Below the pieces are notes generated by a model, which was given only the letters and a program-made list of their open reading frames with translations, was not told where the DNA came from and ran no database searches. The position numbers were made by a program, and so were the translations under genes. This document shows, one piece after another, positions 33,916-44,993 of a stretch of DNA of 64,000 bases. Position 1 is the stretch's first letter. Each line of letters starts with the position of its first letter. Source of the DNA: Candolleomyces eurysporus (lineage: Eukaryota > Basidiomycota > Agaricomycetes > Agaricales > Psathyrellaceae); the NCBI GenBank assembly GCA_027579435.1, contig JANBPK010001478.1:42787-106786 (forward strand). Reading direction: 5' to 3'.

Positions 33916-35023
33916 ATGCTCGGGGTCAATGTTCTGGCCAGACGAGCGCTATGCAGCAGCCTACGGAGCTCAGCCCAATCAAGGCTGGCTGTTCAGACGC
34001 GTTCTATTCACGTCTCGTCACCAGGTGAGCCCTGTGCACCCCTTGACAGTTGTTCCATACCCTGACTGTGCCACCAGTATTGAAGAAGAAACAGCAAAAT
34101 GTCGATTTTGACAACCTTTTCGACGACATGGAAATTGTGGACAAATCTTTGCCCAAGCAAACAGGGGCTCCAGCGAAAGCAAAGGGCAAGGCTCAAGCCG
34201 GTGCCAAACCCGCACCCACGAGCTCTGGACGGACCCGGAAGACGACCAAGTTATCAGTGGATGAAAGGACAGCCAAGTTCGACTCTATAGCTGAATTTGT
34301 GAAGACACGTACAGCCCGAAATCTGCAAGAGACCAGGCCCGCGGTCCGAGATTCTGCGTGGCTGCAGATGCTACAGCTGGCGACCTCCGAAGAGGAGCTC
34401 AAGCGCGTCGTCGAGTTGATGCCAGCGTGGAAAGAGGGGAGTGGCGGACGTGTGTTTACGTCGACGTATTCAGAGGCTTTCGTCCGTGCGTACGCTTTTC
34501 TCTCATCCGTTTTGGAATCAATTGACGAATTTTACATGCAGGTCGGTGTCAAGAACTAGACCACCCGCTTCTGGCACTTCAGGTCTTCGGCGACTACGCG
34601 CGGTACAACCTTAACCTGACACTCCCAGCTGCGCGTCATCTCCTTTATTCCCTCCAGACCCAGCCCATCGACAAGCTCATGACCGCTTCCGCTCTCTATG
34701 GTCTATATAATCTCCCTGCGGCTGCCCAGGACTATGTTTCCTGTGCTATCATCGTCGACGCCTGTCTCCGACACAATTCAGCAGACTCGAACAGGATTGC
34801 GGATGCTCTTCTCCCTCATTTGAGGCAGCTTCAGGCAACGACCGAGGTCAATACCGAGGATACGTATCATAGAGAGAACGTGTGGGTCCAGAAGGCGATG
34901 GAAAGTGTTGAGAAGGCGTTGAAGGAGAGAGAGGCAGGGGCTCAGGGGACGAATAAGGCTGCTCATCTAGCAGGTGCTGCCTCAACGGCCGGGGCAAACC
35001 AGGAGCAGACAGCATCGGCGTAG
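33916..35023 (+). CDS. Mitochondrially targeted helical protein, possible mitoribosomal subunit
   Basis: Three exons (33916-34024, 34078-34485, 34542-35023) total 999 nt and encode 332 aa. The N terminus is a classic matrix-targeting presequence (MLGVNVLARRALCSSLRSSA...VQTRSIHVSS). A Lys/Ala/Pro-rich linker follows, then a helical repeat-like domain: TARNLQETRPAVRDSAWLQM, LDHPLLALQVFGDYARYNLN, AARHLLYSLQTQPIDKLMTA, LYNLPAAAQDYVSCAIIVDA. The pattern resembles fungal mitochondrial PPR-like or small-subunit ribosomal proteins (for example mS27/Mrp13), but I cannot confirm the family. The C-terminal tail is Ala/Gly/Gln-rich. Both introns have clean GTGAGC/GTGCGT donors and CAG acceptors, and the gene looks intact. 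Confidence 0.85.
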
Positions 35024-35111
35024 GATCAACAGTTTAGAGTATTTTCTCGTACGCCTATCCCATCCTTGTCTTCCTGTCACTGTGTTACAGACAAAATTAC
35101 TCTAATTAATA

Positions 35112-36963
35112 CTATCCTCTTCCGACCGAAAGTTCACCCTTGATCCTGAAGCCACCCATTCCTCTCGCGAATTTCTCTTCTTCTAAATCCAACTCCCGAC
35201 TTTCTTGAGCTAACGCACACGACGAACAACAGATGACAGTACAGCAGTCACCCATACAATCGCCTGCGATGTGGTAGTGCTTCCGTGTCGCAGCTCTATT
35301 TGAGGTCTAAGCCGACCCGCCAAGGACAACCAAATATGTGAGTTCCTGTCCAACCAAACGAAGGACGAAGGAGGAGAAAGATACTCACATGAAGCGGCCA
35401 GGCTAAACATACGAGCGAGAGGACAGTATATGTCAAACAATCGATCGGCGAGCACCCTTTCCTATCACCTGGCTGGAAATTGTCATCTGAACCTCCGTAC
35501 TGCTGCTGCTCTCGTCGTCGTTCGTGCGACCGCAAGCGAGCTCTGTTCCGGGAGTATACGATGCAGGGGCACCAGAGGCTTAGGCAGCCTGTTCATGTCA
35601 CATCGAGGTCGGTTTTAGCCATAGAGCGACGTTGTTTTGGTCAACCACGCAGAGGAAGAGGAGAGAGAAGAACGCACAAGTAGGCAACCGATGATCGCAA
35701 AACCCGCACAAGTCTGTGCTCCAGTCTCTCTCTGCTTCCCCATCGTAGTCCTCGTTTCGATGGTATTCGAGAACGGGAAGTTCGTTTTGAGTGTGGGTGT
35801 GTATTTGCATGCCGAGGTGGGGTAGAGGCTGCTGCCGAGTCGTCGTTCCGAGTTCGACGTCTTGGAACTTGTCCGAGTCGTCATCGTCGTCCTTCTTTTC
35901 CAAGTCCTCATCTCGAGGCAACGACAGCGAGGATGAGGAAGGTGATGAACCTGGAATGAACGTGGGATATCTCGAATCCTTGTCCAAGTTGGAAGCCTTG
36001 TGTGGACGTCGGACTTTCGAAGATATCGATGACGCGAGGGTCTGTCGATCGAACCAAACCACGGTGAGTAACTTCTGTCTGTGTGATACGAATGGACAGA
36101 GCGATAGACGGAAAAGAACTGACCGTTGTACTCCCATTCCCTTTTCCAGAGCTCTTACTACCGGAACTCCTACTACCGATGCTGCTAACGGTGATAGAAG
36201 AACTTGAAGCAGAAGCGTCCTCCGGTATGACCTCCAGACTTCGCGACCGCCCTCGGTCTGCTTTCCCTTGTCCCATTCTTCTTCCCTCTCGTGCTCCTCG
36301 GAGTCCATCGGATGAACGCCCTAGCGACCCCTTTCCAAGAAGCCCGTCCTCGTGCACTCGAACGAGCCCAGCCGCCCCTCCTCGATCACCGACAAACGAA
36401 TCAGAGCTTAGATCCCACTCGCTAGCTTCAACGTTGTGCAGAGTCCTCAGCCTTTCTCCTCTTCCCCCTCTCCCTCTTCTGAGTGCACCGAGTCCTTGAT
36501 CGCTTTCATGGAGGTGGTCACGGTGTTGTGAAGATGAGAGAGTAGGAGAAGACGGCTCAGAGAAAGGGTTCGTCAAAGTTGTTTGCGTACTCGAGACTGT
36601 TTCGATCGTGTCTTGTCTCAGTCTCTGAGGTGGCTCCGGCGTTGCTGGCTTCAGGACCACGATATCGTCTTGAGAGCTGATGTCGAGGGCAAGCGAGTCG
36701 CAATAGGACTCCGGGGTGGGATCGGGGTTGAGAGGGATTCGAGAGTGTCTAGGACCTGGAGAATAGGATGGAGTGGCACGGTGGCTACATCGAGTTGGAG
36801 GGTGAAGAGAAGCCACAGACGAAGAGTCCTGATTTATGTCATAAAACGAATTGGTGGCGGTGGAGGACGAGTAGGTGGAAGAAAGAGACAGAGAGGCTGA
36901 ACACTCGTCTGGGCTAATGGCGTTGTCGTGGGGGTGGTGTCGTTCTTGCCGTGCCTCGGGCAT
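35112..36963 (-). CDS. PLAC8 protein with long disordered N-terminal extension
   Basis: Four exons (36124-36963, 35678-36074, 35389-35588, 35112-35306) total 1632 nt and encode 543 aa. The first 370 or so residues are disordered and Ser/Pro/Arg-rich with an acidic run (EDLEKKDDDDDSDKFQD). The C-terminal PLAC8 (Cys-rich) domain reads WSTDLCGFCDHRLPTC, CLSLWCPCIVYSRN, GCSPIDCLTYTVLSLVCLAW, then YHIAGDCMGDCCTVICCSSC and ALAQESRELDLEEE. PLAC8/FCR/MCA family proteins are membrane-associated and implicated in cell-size control, Ca2+ influx and heavy-metal resistance in plants and fungi; the role of this one is unknown. The exon joins inside the PLAC8 domain (CPC block, ...H|TSNR) match those of the smaller PLAC8 gene about 840 bp upstream, so the two are tandem paralogues. 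Confidence 0.9.
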
Positions 36964-37800
36964 ATTCCTGATATGCCAGCGACGTAATACCTGAATAATA
37001 TCGACTATTTCCTGCCAGCAACGATAATAGCAAGGACAAGGACAAAGGGAAGGATTCTCTACTTAGAACGATAGAAAGAAAGGGCCAAAGGTCTCGGAAG
37101 GCTTCCTCCACCGATGCGAAAATGTCGCAGGTGGGGATTCGCGCAGTAAGCTCCAATTCCGACTCAGGCTGACCCTCAGATCGTTCATTCACTGTCCGAG
37201 ACATACTACAAGACCGTTGGGAGTCTTACGGTGAGCGCTTCAGTCAAGTAACGTTTTACCTGTGTACCAGCATATCGAAGGTATGTAATAACCGGACTTC
37301 GGAGATCCTCGGTGCTCATGCCAAGAGGTCCGTTTCGGCGTCAACCCGGGTTGTGTGGGCGACTTTACATCACCTCAAGATATAACAAGCCGAGTATACT
37401 TATGTGACTCGTGACCATTGAGTATTGTTAGAACTTGACGCATGTTTGTCCGCCGATAAAGATGAAGGTAAAGTCAGAATCATCCCGTGTACATGTTTGA
37501 TGGACGCTCTGTGGGTGAGCGCTGTGTGCGCCTTCGAACATGAAAGCTCAATGCTTCTATATGGATATTTGATAACAGGAAAAGAGTAGAAAAAATCGGA
37601 TTAAGCATTGAAGGATGGTACAGGGAGAGTAGTAATCGAAATACCAGCACAGAGCAATACATACAAGAGATTTTTACACATGCTTCATGGTAGAAGCACG
37701 CGCGTGAGTCGTGTCATGGTCATGTCAATACAAAAGTACCACGTAGGTTGGCACTGTCGTCCAGTCAACAGAACCGGGTATACATGAGGCCAATCTTCAA
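36964..37800. other. Spacer between the two PLAC8 genes
   Basis: Expected promoter of the long PLAC8 gene and 3' end of the short one. An open stretch just upstream of 36963 (to 37204, minus) could be 5' leader. No independent gene is seen. Confidence 0.4.
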
Positions 37801-38600
37801 TTAATGCTTAACGTGACCCAAGCTCTGCTCCTCCAACTCGACCTCGCGGGCTTCTTGCACAAGCTCGCAAGGTGTGCACCAGCATGCAGTGCAGCAGTCT
37901 CCGCATCCACCGCCCTTGATGTTGTATCGAGAGCGAATGCTTCCTCTGGTCATCATCTGGGAGGCAAGATAGATGTCATTAGTTAACCATGGCATTGGAA
38001 AGCAGGCGGTGGGGTACAACGTAATAGGAAGCAAATCTTATCTCCAGAGCGCTCGCTCGAACTCCGGTCCCAACGACCATAGCCAAGAACAGAGTCCGGT
38101 TTCATCGGCGCTCGTGATGAGCGCTGAATTCGAGTTTGAAATGGAAAAACCAGGGAGTGAAGGGCACTGCCAGACTCGGCGCAAACAAACAGAGAGAGCG
38201 CGCAACAAAAAAAGAGGGCGAAAGAAAAGGGGTGNAAAAAACAAGAGCAAGAACCCATAACCTACCTGAACAACCCAGTTCAATCCAAAGCAGGACGCAA
38301 CAGCGTGGAGCATGCAGTCTCCATTCATGCATCCAGGGTCGTGAGCAACGGTACCCTGGTGCTGAAGCTGATCGTAGCGAACTTTGGTCTTTCCGTACAC
38401 GATGCATGGGCAGCAGCAAGCAACGAAGCCTGTAAATCAAAGAAGCTCGATCGGTCCGAAAGAGCAATAGAGTGGGATGTGAAAAACGTACAAGTTCCGG
38501 GTTCATCACAGCAAGAGCATAGACCATTGCTCCATTCACGGCCCTCAGCGGTGACAGGGAGATTCTTGGCGTTCCTGTTACCGCCCGCCTGGATGGTCAT
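37801..38600 (-). CDS. Short PLAC8-family protein
   Basis: Three exons (38492-38600, 38266-38429, 37801-37956) total 429 nt and encode 142 aa, the usual length of a stand-alone PLAC8 protein. The motif order is REWSNGLCSCCDEPGTC, CFVACCCPCIVYGKTKVRYD, PGCMNGDCMLHAVASCFGLN, TRGSIRSRYNIKGGGCGDCC and TPCELVQEAREVELEEQ. It is likely membrane-associated through the Cys-rich hydrophobic segments. The N at 38235 before AAAAAA is intronic. A TATA box (TATAAATA on the minus strand, about 38797-38805) lies about 200 nt upstream, which suggests a spliced or long 5' leader. The cysteine pattern and splice positions match the long paralogue at 35112-36963. Confidence 0.93.
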
Positions 38601-41452
38601 AGTTTGTTGAGCCTATCGGGGGGAAAGGAATAAGAGGTGTACATGTTAGATGGTTTCATCCAGGATAACAGTGCACTCACGACGTAAGACATTGTTCACA
38701 ACAGACGGATGAGCAAGTGTGTGTGGCGAGATTAAGAACGGTTAACCAGGAAGGAGACAGGAAGGATAGCGGAAGAAAGGAGGATGAAAAACTCTCTTAT
38801 TTATATCTTCCTACTGCCAAACGAGGCAGGGGGTGAGAAAGGATAAAGACATCCCCGCCCACGTCTGTATACAGACAAACATCAGAGGACCGATCTATTG
38901 CAATGGTGGCCCTGACGACATGGCGTCCCATCATCAGCGCTCATGTCTCGGGCGGTGACTGTCTACAACCCTCACCCTGATACACGTTTGGTTATGTACC
39001 ACCATTTGGAAGGTTCGTCTGTTTCGATGTCTCACTTGCAAGCACTGACTTACGTACGGTTCAGTGCCGTTGAACCCATCACTTTGTAGGACGCTGGCAT
39101 GAGATGTCGACTCACTGCAACTCAATGACTGGAGGCTTTGTCTTCGGTCTCGGTGCGCTCAATGCTCTGAAAGGGGCTGCCGTTTTTGGATCATTAGCTC
39201 GCTTTGAGTTGAACTCTATCAGGGGATCGTCGCGAGGCAAGCCGTGTGATCAGAGGTCCCTTCCCGAAACGAGTTAAAATTTGATGCCTCTTTTGAAACG
39301 GGGGAAGCTCTTCGATAGAATCTCTTATATGATGGACTTCGAGAACAGGTAGGGCAAATATACAGCTAGATGCAGCCCGGGGAGCCGTTGAGCCAAGTGC
39401 GGGACACGAGGCTGTGCCTATGCGTCCAAATGAAAACCGAAATCAAAGCTCTCGGTTATTGCTTCCGGTGCTCCCAAGGTGCTCCACAGCCTCCACTGAT
39501 GTCTAAGTCCGCTATTGGAGGTTGACGGAAAGCAAGGTTGCCTGTCAGCGCATAGTCCCTGTTTACGGAAACGGTCGACTTGGGCTGGTAAGAATCGAGA
39601 TTTTGAGCCTTAAAGGCAAGCGACAAGAATGGTACGATGTCCAACGGAACTCAAAGCGTCCATACGTACCTGCAAAAGACGGTATGCGAGGGAGCGGCAC
39701 CGGAACTTCTAAGTTGCCGAAGCGAGACCGACGCGCCCAAGAAGCCAGCATGCCCGAAACTTTCGGGAAGGCCGATTTAGTCCCTGGTGTAACAACACGA
39801 AGGTCAAGCTCAGCCGTGAGCGCTGAGTGGATGTCTTCCTACCTCAGCGCGATGAACAACATTTTTGATAAATGGCGTTGTCTGCGAGTCGCGCCCAATC
39901 AGCGCAAGTGGTGGACGGGCAGGGACTGGCGCCCGTGCCAAATTCGATGGGATGCGGTAGTCCATGGAGTAATGAACCCTATTCAGGGTCGAGGTCTATC
40001 CTTGGCCTATACATATAGCGTTGTCAAATCATGTGAGATCCCACAAGGGAATGGAGATCCCGCTTGTCTTCGTTGGTCCGCAAGGTCTCGTTCTCGACTA
40101 TAGTGGCAGGTCGGCATCGCGTTCATGAGAGTACAATAGTTATTTTACCAGGGTAACGAGAAACATCATAGGCACATCTGCCAGCCTTCAGAACGCTCCC
40201 TCACAATTCTTGATTGTGGATATGAGCGCCCAAAGAAGCGCCAGCCCCTTTTGGATGATAGCCATGAACGTAAAGTTGGGAATGAACTTTTCGGATCACA
40301 ATGAGCACGATTTACATTATCGAGTCCGTGCCGCATCCCCATACGTCGTCGTACCTGCTGAAAAAGTGGATGCTATCGAACTACAGGTAGCAGTTGTACC
40401 AAGAGTCGAGGCGGAAGTGGGAGGCACAGCAGTGGTAGCGATTGTAGGAGTGGTCAGTAGAGGTGAGAGATACATTAGTCTCAGAATTAGTGTTCGTAAT
40501 ATAGGTGCTATTGAGGGTATCAAGTTGAAGAGGAGGAGGAGAGGTGTCGAATAGGACGGAAAGAAGCATAAATAGTTTGAGCTTTGCTTTCCAGGGATTG
40601 TTGTAATTTGTTTGATGGTGGGGACATTCAAGTCAAAAGTATCGAATTGAGGCTCTATTAAATGAGCGGCGAGAAGGATCCTTGGACATCGTCAATGCCA
40701 ATTGGTAAAGTTTTGATTAATAAGCGCCGGAAGTCGAGGCACCGGTCGCTCAAGGTTTGACATTTGCGCAGGTGGCGACCCTGACATCACAAGAGTGCAT
40801 GTCGATTCGCCGTCGTTGTTGTCATCTCACCCTTGTACAAACCACCAGCGCCATGCCAAATTCTAGACTAGGCCCCAGTCTTCATTTTCCCGAGTTAGAC
40901 AGTGCGTATTAAGTGCCAGTCACAATCATTGTTGACTGCTCTAGGGCCTACCATGATTGTACATATGACATAATGCGGTGTTTTAAACTGAGGAGCCTCC
41001 AAGTCGACCCCGCAGGACGTGTTTACGAGAGAGGTGGTCAGAGCGGCGGTGTTTTAGTCGTTGCGCCACCAGAGTTTCTTCACGGACTCGCTTCACTTGG
41101 ACATGAAATTACATGTGTGATAGTCTGGGCCGCGAGGCGCGCTAGCAACCTTCTTGTCAGTTAAACACTCCATGCCATTCAGTTTGGCGTAGTGCACATC
41201 CATCTCTCTCTCCTTTCTGCCATAGACCATAAACGACAGTATTGAAATGTCGTCGAGCGCCTAGGATCAGTTGACGGCAGTGAACTTGCGTTAACGGCAT
41301 ATTATTGGCAATCGCAAACTACTAATCGTTGATTAGACTGGGCGTGATTGAGGCTCGTAAAAACGAATGGAGAAAGGCATAGTAGGAGTCGCGAAGTGAA
41401 GTACCACTCTTTGCATCTAGCCAGTGAGTCTTAGTCGTCGCTCATCCAACGT
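38601..41452. other. Spacer without firm gene
   Basis: The left edge carries the short PLAC8 promoter. The longest frame (39522-40103, plus, 193 aa) has no motif, odd composition and no splice-supported context. Frames at 40210-40554 and 40913-41164 are no better. I annotate no gene here. Confidence 0.4.
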
Positions 41453-41990
41453 TCACTTCTCTTTCTTCGAACGTTTATCACCTTTCCCAACAGGGATCTT
41501 TTCGCCTGGTCCTCGATGGCCCCTAGCACAAAAAAGCCGTCCATCAGGAACGTAGTGTAATAGTGCAAAGGTAGAGGTATAGTGTACGCTGCGCAAGAGA
41601 GACTTACCATGATTCCAGGTCGTCGCCCCAGTCGCCTCTATCATGGATTATGGATCGAGGTCGTGATTGTCAGCATCCCGAGTCGTCGAGCTTGGAGCAA
41701 GTGTGGAATTTGACTCGGACTCACTCGTCGTCGTCGGAGTACTCGAATTCGCAATCAGCGGCTGGATCGTCACTATTCTGGTTGAGAACCTTCGTGGCGT
41801 TGGGTTTCTCGCCCATTCCGCCAAACGTATTACTGCCCAGATCCAGCCCGGTCAAGATAGGTTCGTACCTCCAAGGGAACAGAACTTACTCTTTGCAAGG
41901 TGCGTGCACAGATGAAACCTTCGAGACAGCGGACGTTCCCACTGGGACACTGCTTTTTTTCTTGAACTCGGAGTCGCTGGCCATGGACAT
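41453..41990 (-). CDS. Small highly charged protein (102 aa), unknown function
   Basis: I assembled this by eye from four short exons: 41890-41990, 41725-41832, 41608-41637 (30 nt) and 41453-41522. They total 309 nt with GT-AG introns and all phases agree. The product starts MSMASDSEFKKKSSVPVG, continues NTFGGMGEKPNATKVLNQ and an acidic patch (FEYSDDDEGDWGDDLES), and ends with a basic tail (VGKGDKRSKKEK). The acid/base polarity suggests a nucleic-acid- or complex-binding small protein, but I recognise no family. It is invisible to simple ORF calling because no exon exceeds 108 nt, and an antisense 169-aa frame covers it. It may prove to be a known small eukaryotic protein. Confidence 0.55.
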
Positions 41991-42542
41991 GATAGGTGGA
42001 GGCCCGTTGTCAGTAGGGCTCAGTAGCGGTCATACAAGTTGGCAAGATACAGTGTATTCGTCGAGGGGCACGAATCGGTACGGGAATACGGGATTAATGT
42101 TGCGTGGTGTATGTTCAGCAAATCAAGGTTATGGAAAGAAGTATGAACTGCAACGTTAATGGAAGTAGCCGAGGCCGAAAACAAGCCGGATAGAAGGTCC
42201 CGCCGTAGTCAGACTGGGTGACCAGGCTTACAATAGGGAGGATGGATAGGTTGTGACCGTACCGTCCTCGAGGTATTTGTATCCGAGTGGATCGGACCGC
42301 TCTAAGCCGTAGCACCTTGCGTGAACTAGAAATATCAGTACTTCTACCTCGATTGGCTGAATCTTCAGTGCATCGAGCTAATCTTGAGAGCATACCTCTT
42401 CTTTATCAAGTTAACGGCTGTATCAGATGGATTCAGTGGACATAAAGAACATATCAAAGCCTTACAGAACCCCAGAATCACGAGGATCTGGTGGGCGAAA
42501 GGCGTCGATCCGGACGACGGCGGGAAAGGCGCAACTTTCATC
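41991..42542. other. Spacer upstream of tRNA-Phe
   Basis: About 550 bp with only short frames lacking motifs. It should include the promoter of the small charged protein. Nothing else is seen. Confidence 0.4.
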
Positions 42543-42631
42543 GGGGGCATAGCTCAGATGGGAGAGCAGTAGACTGAAGGGCCTCTGGTACCGTATTCTA
42601 AAGGTCCCGCGTTCGATCCGCGGTGCCCCCA
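42543..42631 (+). tRNA. tRNA-Phe (GAA) with 16-nt intron
   Basis: The cloverleaf is complete: acceptor GGGGGCA pairs with TGCCCCC, D stem GCTC/GAGC, anticodon stem GTAGA/TCTAA (outer pair mismatched), anticodon GAA at 42576-42578, T arm CCGCG-TTCGATC-CGCGG, discriminator A. The 16 bases after position 37 (42580-42595) are the intron expected for eukaryotic tRNA-Phe. TTTT foll­ows at 42634-42637 as Pol III terminator. Confidence 0.93.
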
Positions 42632-43029
42632 ATTTTATGCTCGCAGGCATGGGAAAGCGAAGTAGGTAGGAAGGAGGGGACAACAGCGTAAATTTTGGCA
42701 AACAGATACAGGGTCCTGAGGAACTGTATACATTGTTGTAGTATGGTTGCAACAGCCAGCCGCTCGTCGCACGATAAGAAAAGACAAACACAGGCGAAGA
42801 TGGAACAAGAGTATGATACACCAGAGGAAAAAAAATAAGACGAGTCGTATATACTGTATGCATAACTAATAGTATAGGATAAATGAGAAAGCGCAGCTCC
42901 GAAACGAACTATCAGACGGCAGAAAGCGACACTGCATCTAAGAAGAGGGAGAAGGGGGAGAGATGGGATATCGCCAGGGAAGAGAGGGATGAGGGAGGAG
43001 TAACATATAAAGGAGAAACGACGACGGCT
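42632..43029. other. Spacer between tRNA-Phe and PEX13
   Basis: About 400 bp holding the tRNA terminator and the PEX13 3' region. The apparent frames here continue the tRNA sequence and are not genes. Confidence 0.45.
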
Positions 43030-44316
43030 TCAAGCCTTGTTTTCCTCAGCAGGCTTACTCCTCCTCTCCAAAACCTCCACCCACTTCTTCGGGAACCAGC
43101 CTTCCCTCCCATCTCTCGTCCGTCCTTTCCACCACTCTCCTTCCACACCTTCGATCCTAGGATCCACCTCCATCCCTGTTCGGGCATCCAGCTTGCCCAT
43201 AATCGCCACAATTTCGTCTTCTTTCAGCGCCAATTCGTTAGGGTTCGAAGGTGAGAAAGGATACTTGGCACGAGCGAAAGTGAGCTGCGAGGGGTCGAGT
43301 GGTGGAAGAGGTTGGCCAGGTAGAGCTTGTGGGCTTTGCGCTCTCTGAGCCTGAGCACGTTCGTTGAGCATTTTGATGAGTTTCGTCATAGCATATGGGA
43401 TGCCAAAGATGGCGAGGAGGAACATGATGATCGGCTTCTTGCTAGCCTTAGGTCGTGGCGGTTGGCCTGGGACTACGGCGCCTGCTGCGCCCTGCACTGG
43501 TCGGCCATTGACGAAGTCGTTAAACTCTCGCCCATTGATCCCTCCACCATTTCCTCGACCTGTGACCATATCCTTCATCCATCTTAGCAGTCCAAACAGG
43601 CCTAGTACGCTTCCAAGAGCATTACGTAGCTGCCCAAACTGATCGATGACACCGACCATCGCGAAGAACGACGAGTGAGTAGCCATGAACGTCGACTCGA
43701 GCATCTGTGCCACGCCCGTGAAGGTCTGAACGATGGAATGCAGCAGCGCAAACGTATGCTGAGTCGTCGATTCGAGCGTCTGGGTCAACGTAGGTGGGAG
43801 AGGTTGGCCGTCTGGACCAATCGGTACACCATTGGGTCCCATCATCGCTCCAGGACCTCCAAATCCACCACCATACATGCCACCCGCACCGTACATGCCA
43901 CCGCCATACATCCCGCCTGCTCCGTACCCACCATACCCACCATATCCCCCGCCGTACATCCCTCCTGCGCCGTACGAACCGAGGCCGCCGTAGGATCCCA
44001 TGCCACCGTACCCGTATGAACCCAGCCCGCCGTAGGATCCGAGTCCGCCAAAGCGGGAATAGGGTGAGGTGCCGTAGGCCGACGTTGTCGCTGTTGGATT
44101 GAGCGCCGTTGTCGCTAGCGACGATGAACCAAACGATGCTGGCCGCTCAGGTATAGCCGGTGCCCCGCTGCTGGTCGATTGTGAGACAGGCTGTTGGGCT
44201 GCTGATGACGATGATGATAGGGCTGGGGCTGCGGGTGCCGGTGCTGGGGTCGACATTGGCGTCGTTGAGGATGCTAAGCCACCGTTGCGCTCCCAAGGTT
44301 TTGGAGGAGAGACCAT
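43030..44316 (-). CDS. PEX13: Peroxin-13, peroxisomal import docking protein
   Basis: A 428-aa intronless gene. I chose the start MVSPPKPWE because PEX13 proteins begin with this PPKPWE motif; an in-frame Met at 44397 is also possible. Residues 81-156 are a Tyr/Gly-rich repeat (GSYGGLGSYG, GGMYGGGYGGYGGYG), the YG domain that lines the peroxisomal import pore in other species. A conserved central region follows (LTQTLESTTQHTFALLHSIV), then a hydrophobic segment (NALGSVLGLFGLLRWM, about 232-247), a TM segment (KKPIIMFLLAIFGIPYAM, about 293-310) and a C-terminal SH3 domain (ARAKYPFSP, ELALKEDEIVAIMG, GEWWKGRTRDGREGWFPKKW, about 348-417) that binds PEX14/PEX5. It acts with PEX14 in docking cargo-loaded PEX5. 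It sits between two convergent tRNA-Phe genes. Confidence 0.95.
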   Translation of the reverse strand: MVSPPKPWERNGGLASSTTPMSTPAPAPAAPALSSSSSAAQQPVSQSTSSGAPAIPERPASFGSSSLATTALNPTATTSAYGTSPYSRFGGLGSYGGLGSYGYGGMGSYGGLGSYGAGGMYGGGYGGYGGYGAGGMYGGGMYGAGGMYGGGFGGPGAMMGPNGVPIGPDGQPLPPTLTQTLESTTQHTFALLHSIVQTFTGVAQMLESTFMATHSSFFAMVGVIDQFGQLRNALGSVLGLFGLLRWMKDMVTGRGNGGGINGREFNDFVNGRPVQGAAGAVVPGQPPRPKASKKPIIMFLLAIFGIPYAMTKLIKMLNERAQAQRAQSPQALPGQPLPPLDPSQLTFARAKYPFSPSNPNELALKEDEIVAIMGKLDARTGMEVDPRIEGVEGEWWKGRTRDGREGWFPKKWVEVLERRSKPAEENKA

Positions 44317-44625
44317 CGAGTGGTGAATGGGTGAGGCCGTGGGTGGGCGTGGGCGGCAACCTGTGGCGATGGGGACCCTGGGAAAATCATCGCGCAATCA
44401 CGGGCCTCGCCTACGACTTCGGCGACCCGGCAATTGAACTGATCCGGGCTACTCATTCCATATCATATCGGTGTCCAGCGACAAAACTGACAATGCAGAG
44501 ACCGTAGTTGTGGCAGAATATCGGCCAAGAGGATCGCTTTATTGAGCTTAATGAGCATAATCTCAGAGTGTCCTCAAAACTGACACCAAAACACAGACGA
44601 AAACGACAAAAGATAATGTTTTCAA
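44317..44625. other. PEX13 upstream region
   Basis: About 310 bp between the PEX13 start and the 3' end of the second tRNA-Phe. No gene is visible; it should include the PEX13 promoter. Confidence 0.4.
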
Positions 44626-44714
44626 TGGGGGCACCGCGGATCGAACGCGGGACCTTTAGAATACGGTACCAGAAGCCCTTCAGTCTACTGCTCTCCCATC
44701 TGAGCTATGCCCCC
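44626..44714 (-). tRNA. tRNA-Phe (GAA) with 16-nt intron, second copy
   Basis: The mature sequence is identical to the tRNA at 42543-42631, on the opposite strand. The only difference I see is one C-to-T change inside the intron. AAAA at 44608-44611 (TTTT on the transcribed strand) is the likely Pol III terminator. Confidence 0.93.
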
Positions 44715-44993
44715 GATAAAAGACAGTAGGCACCTACCGTCGACGGAAATGTAGGGTACGACTCACAAGTCATCCGAAGAACCATCTCATATGTTCAAGG
44801 GGAGGAAAAAGTTGCAGCAGATATGAATGTTCTTTCGACGAGGTCTTGGTATAAGTTGGGTTTTCATCCGACAGAAACCGAGTCTCATTCAGAGAAAAAA
44901 GCACATAATTGGGAGCAATAAATACGTCGACATCGAAATTCGGCAATATGCACGACACATACAGTGTCACTTGCATAAAATCCCCTGTTCGTC

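Noticed and set aside
39522..40103. 193-aa plus-strand frame
   Set aside because: No recognisable domain, low-information composition and no promoter or splice context; treated as chance.
41650..42159. 169-aa plus-strand frame
   Set aside because: No motif, and it lies antisense to the spliced four-exon minus-strand gene whose phases agree.
44508..44729. Plus-strand frame containing GAPRIERGTFRIRYQ
   Set aside because: This is translated tRNA-Phe sequence; the same peptide appears over the other tRNA gene at 42462-42863.
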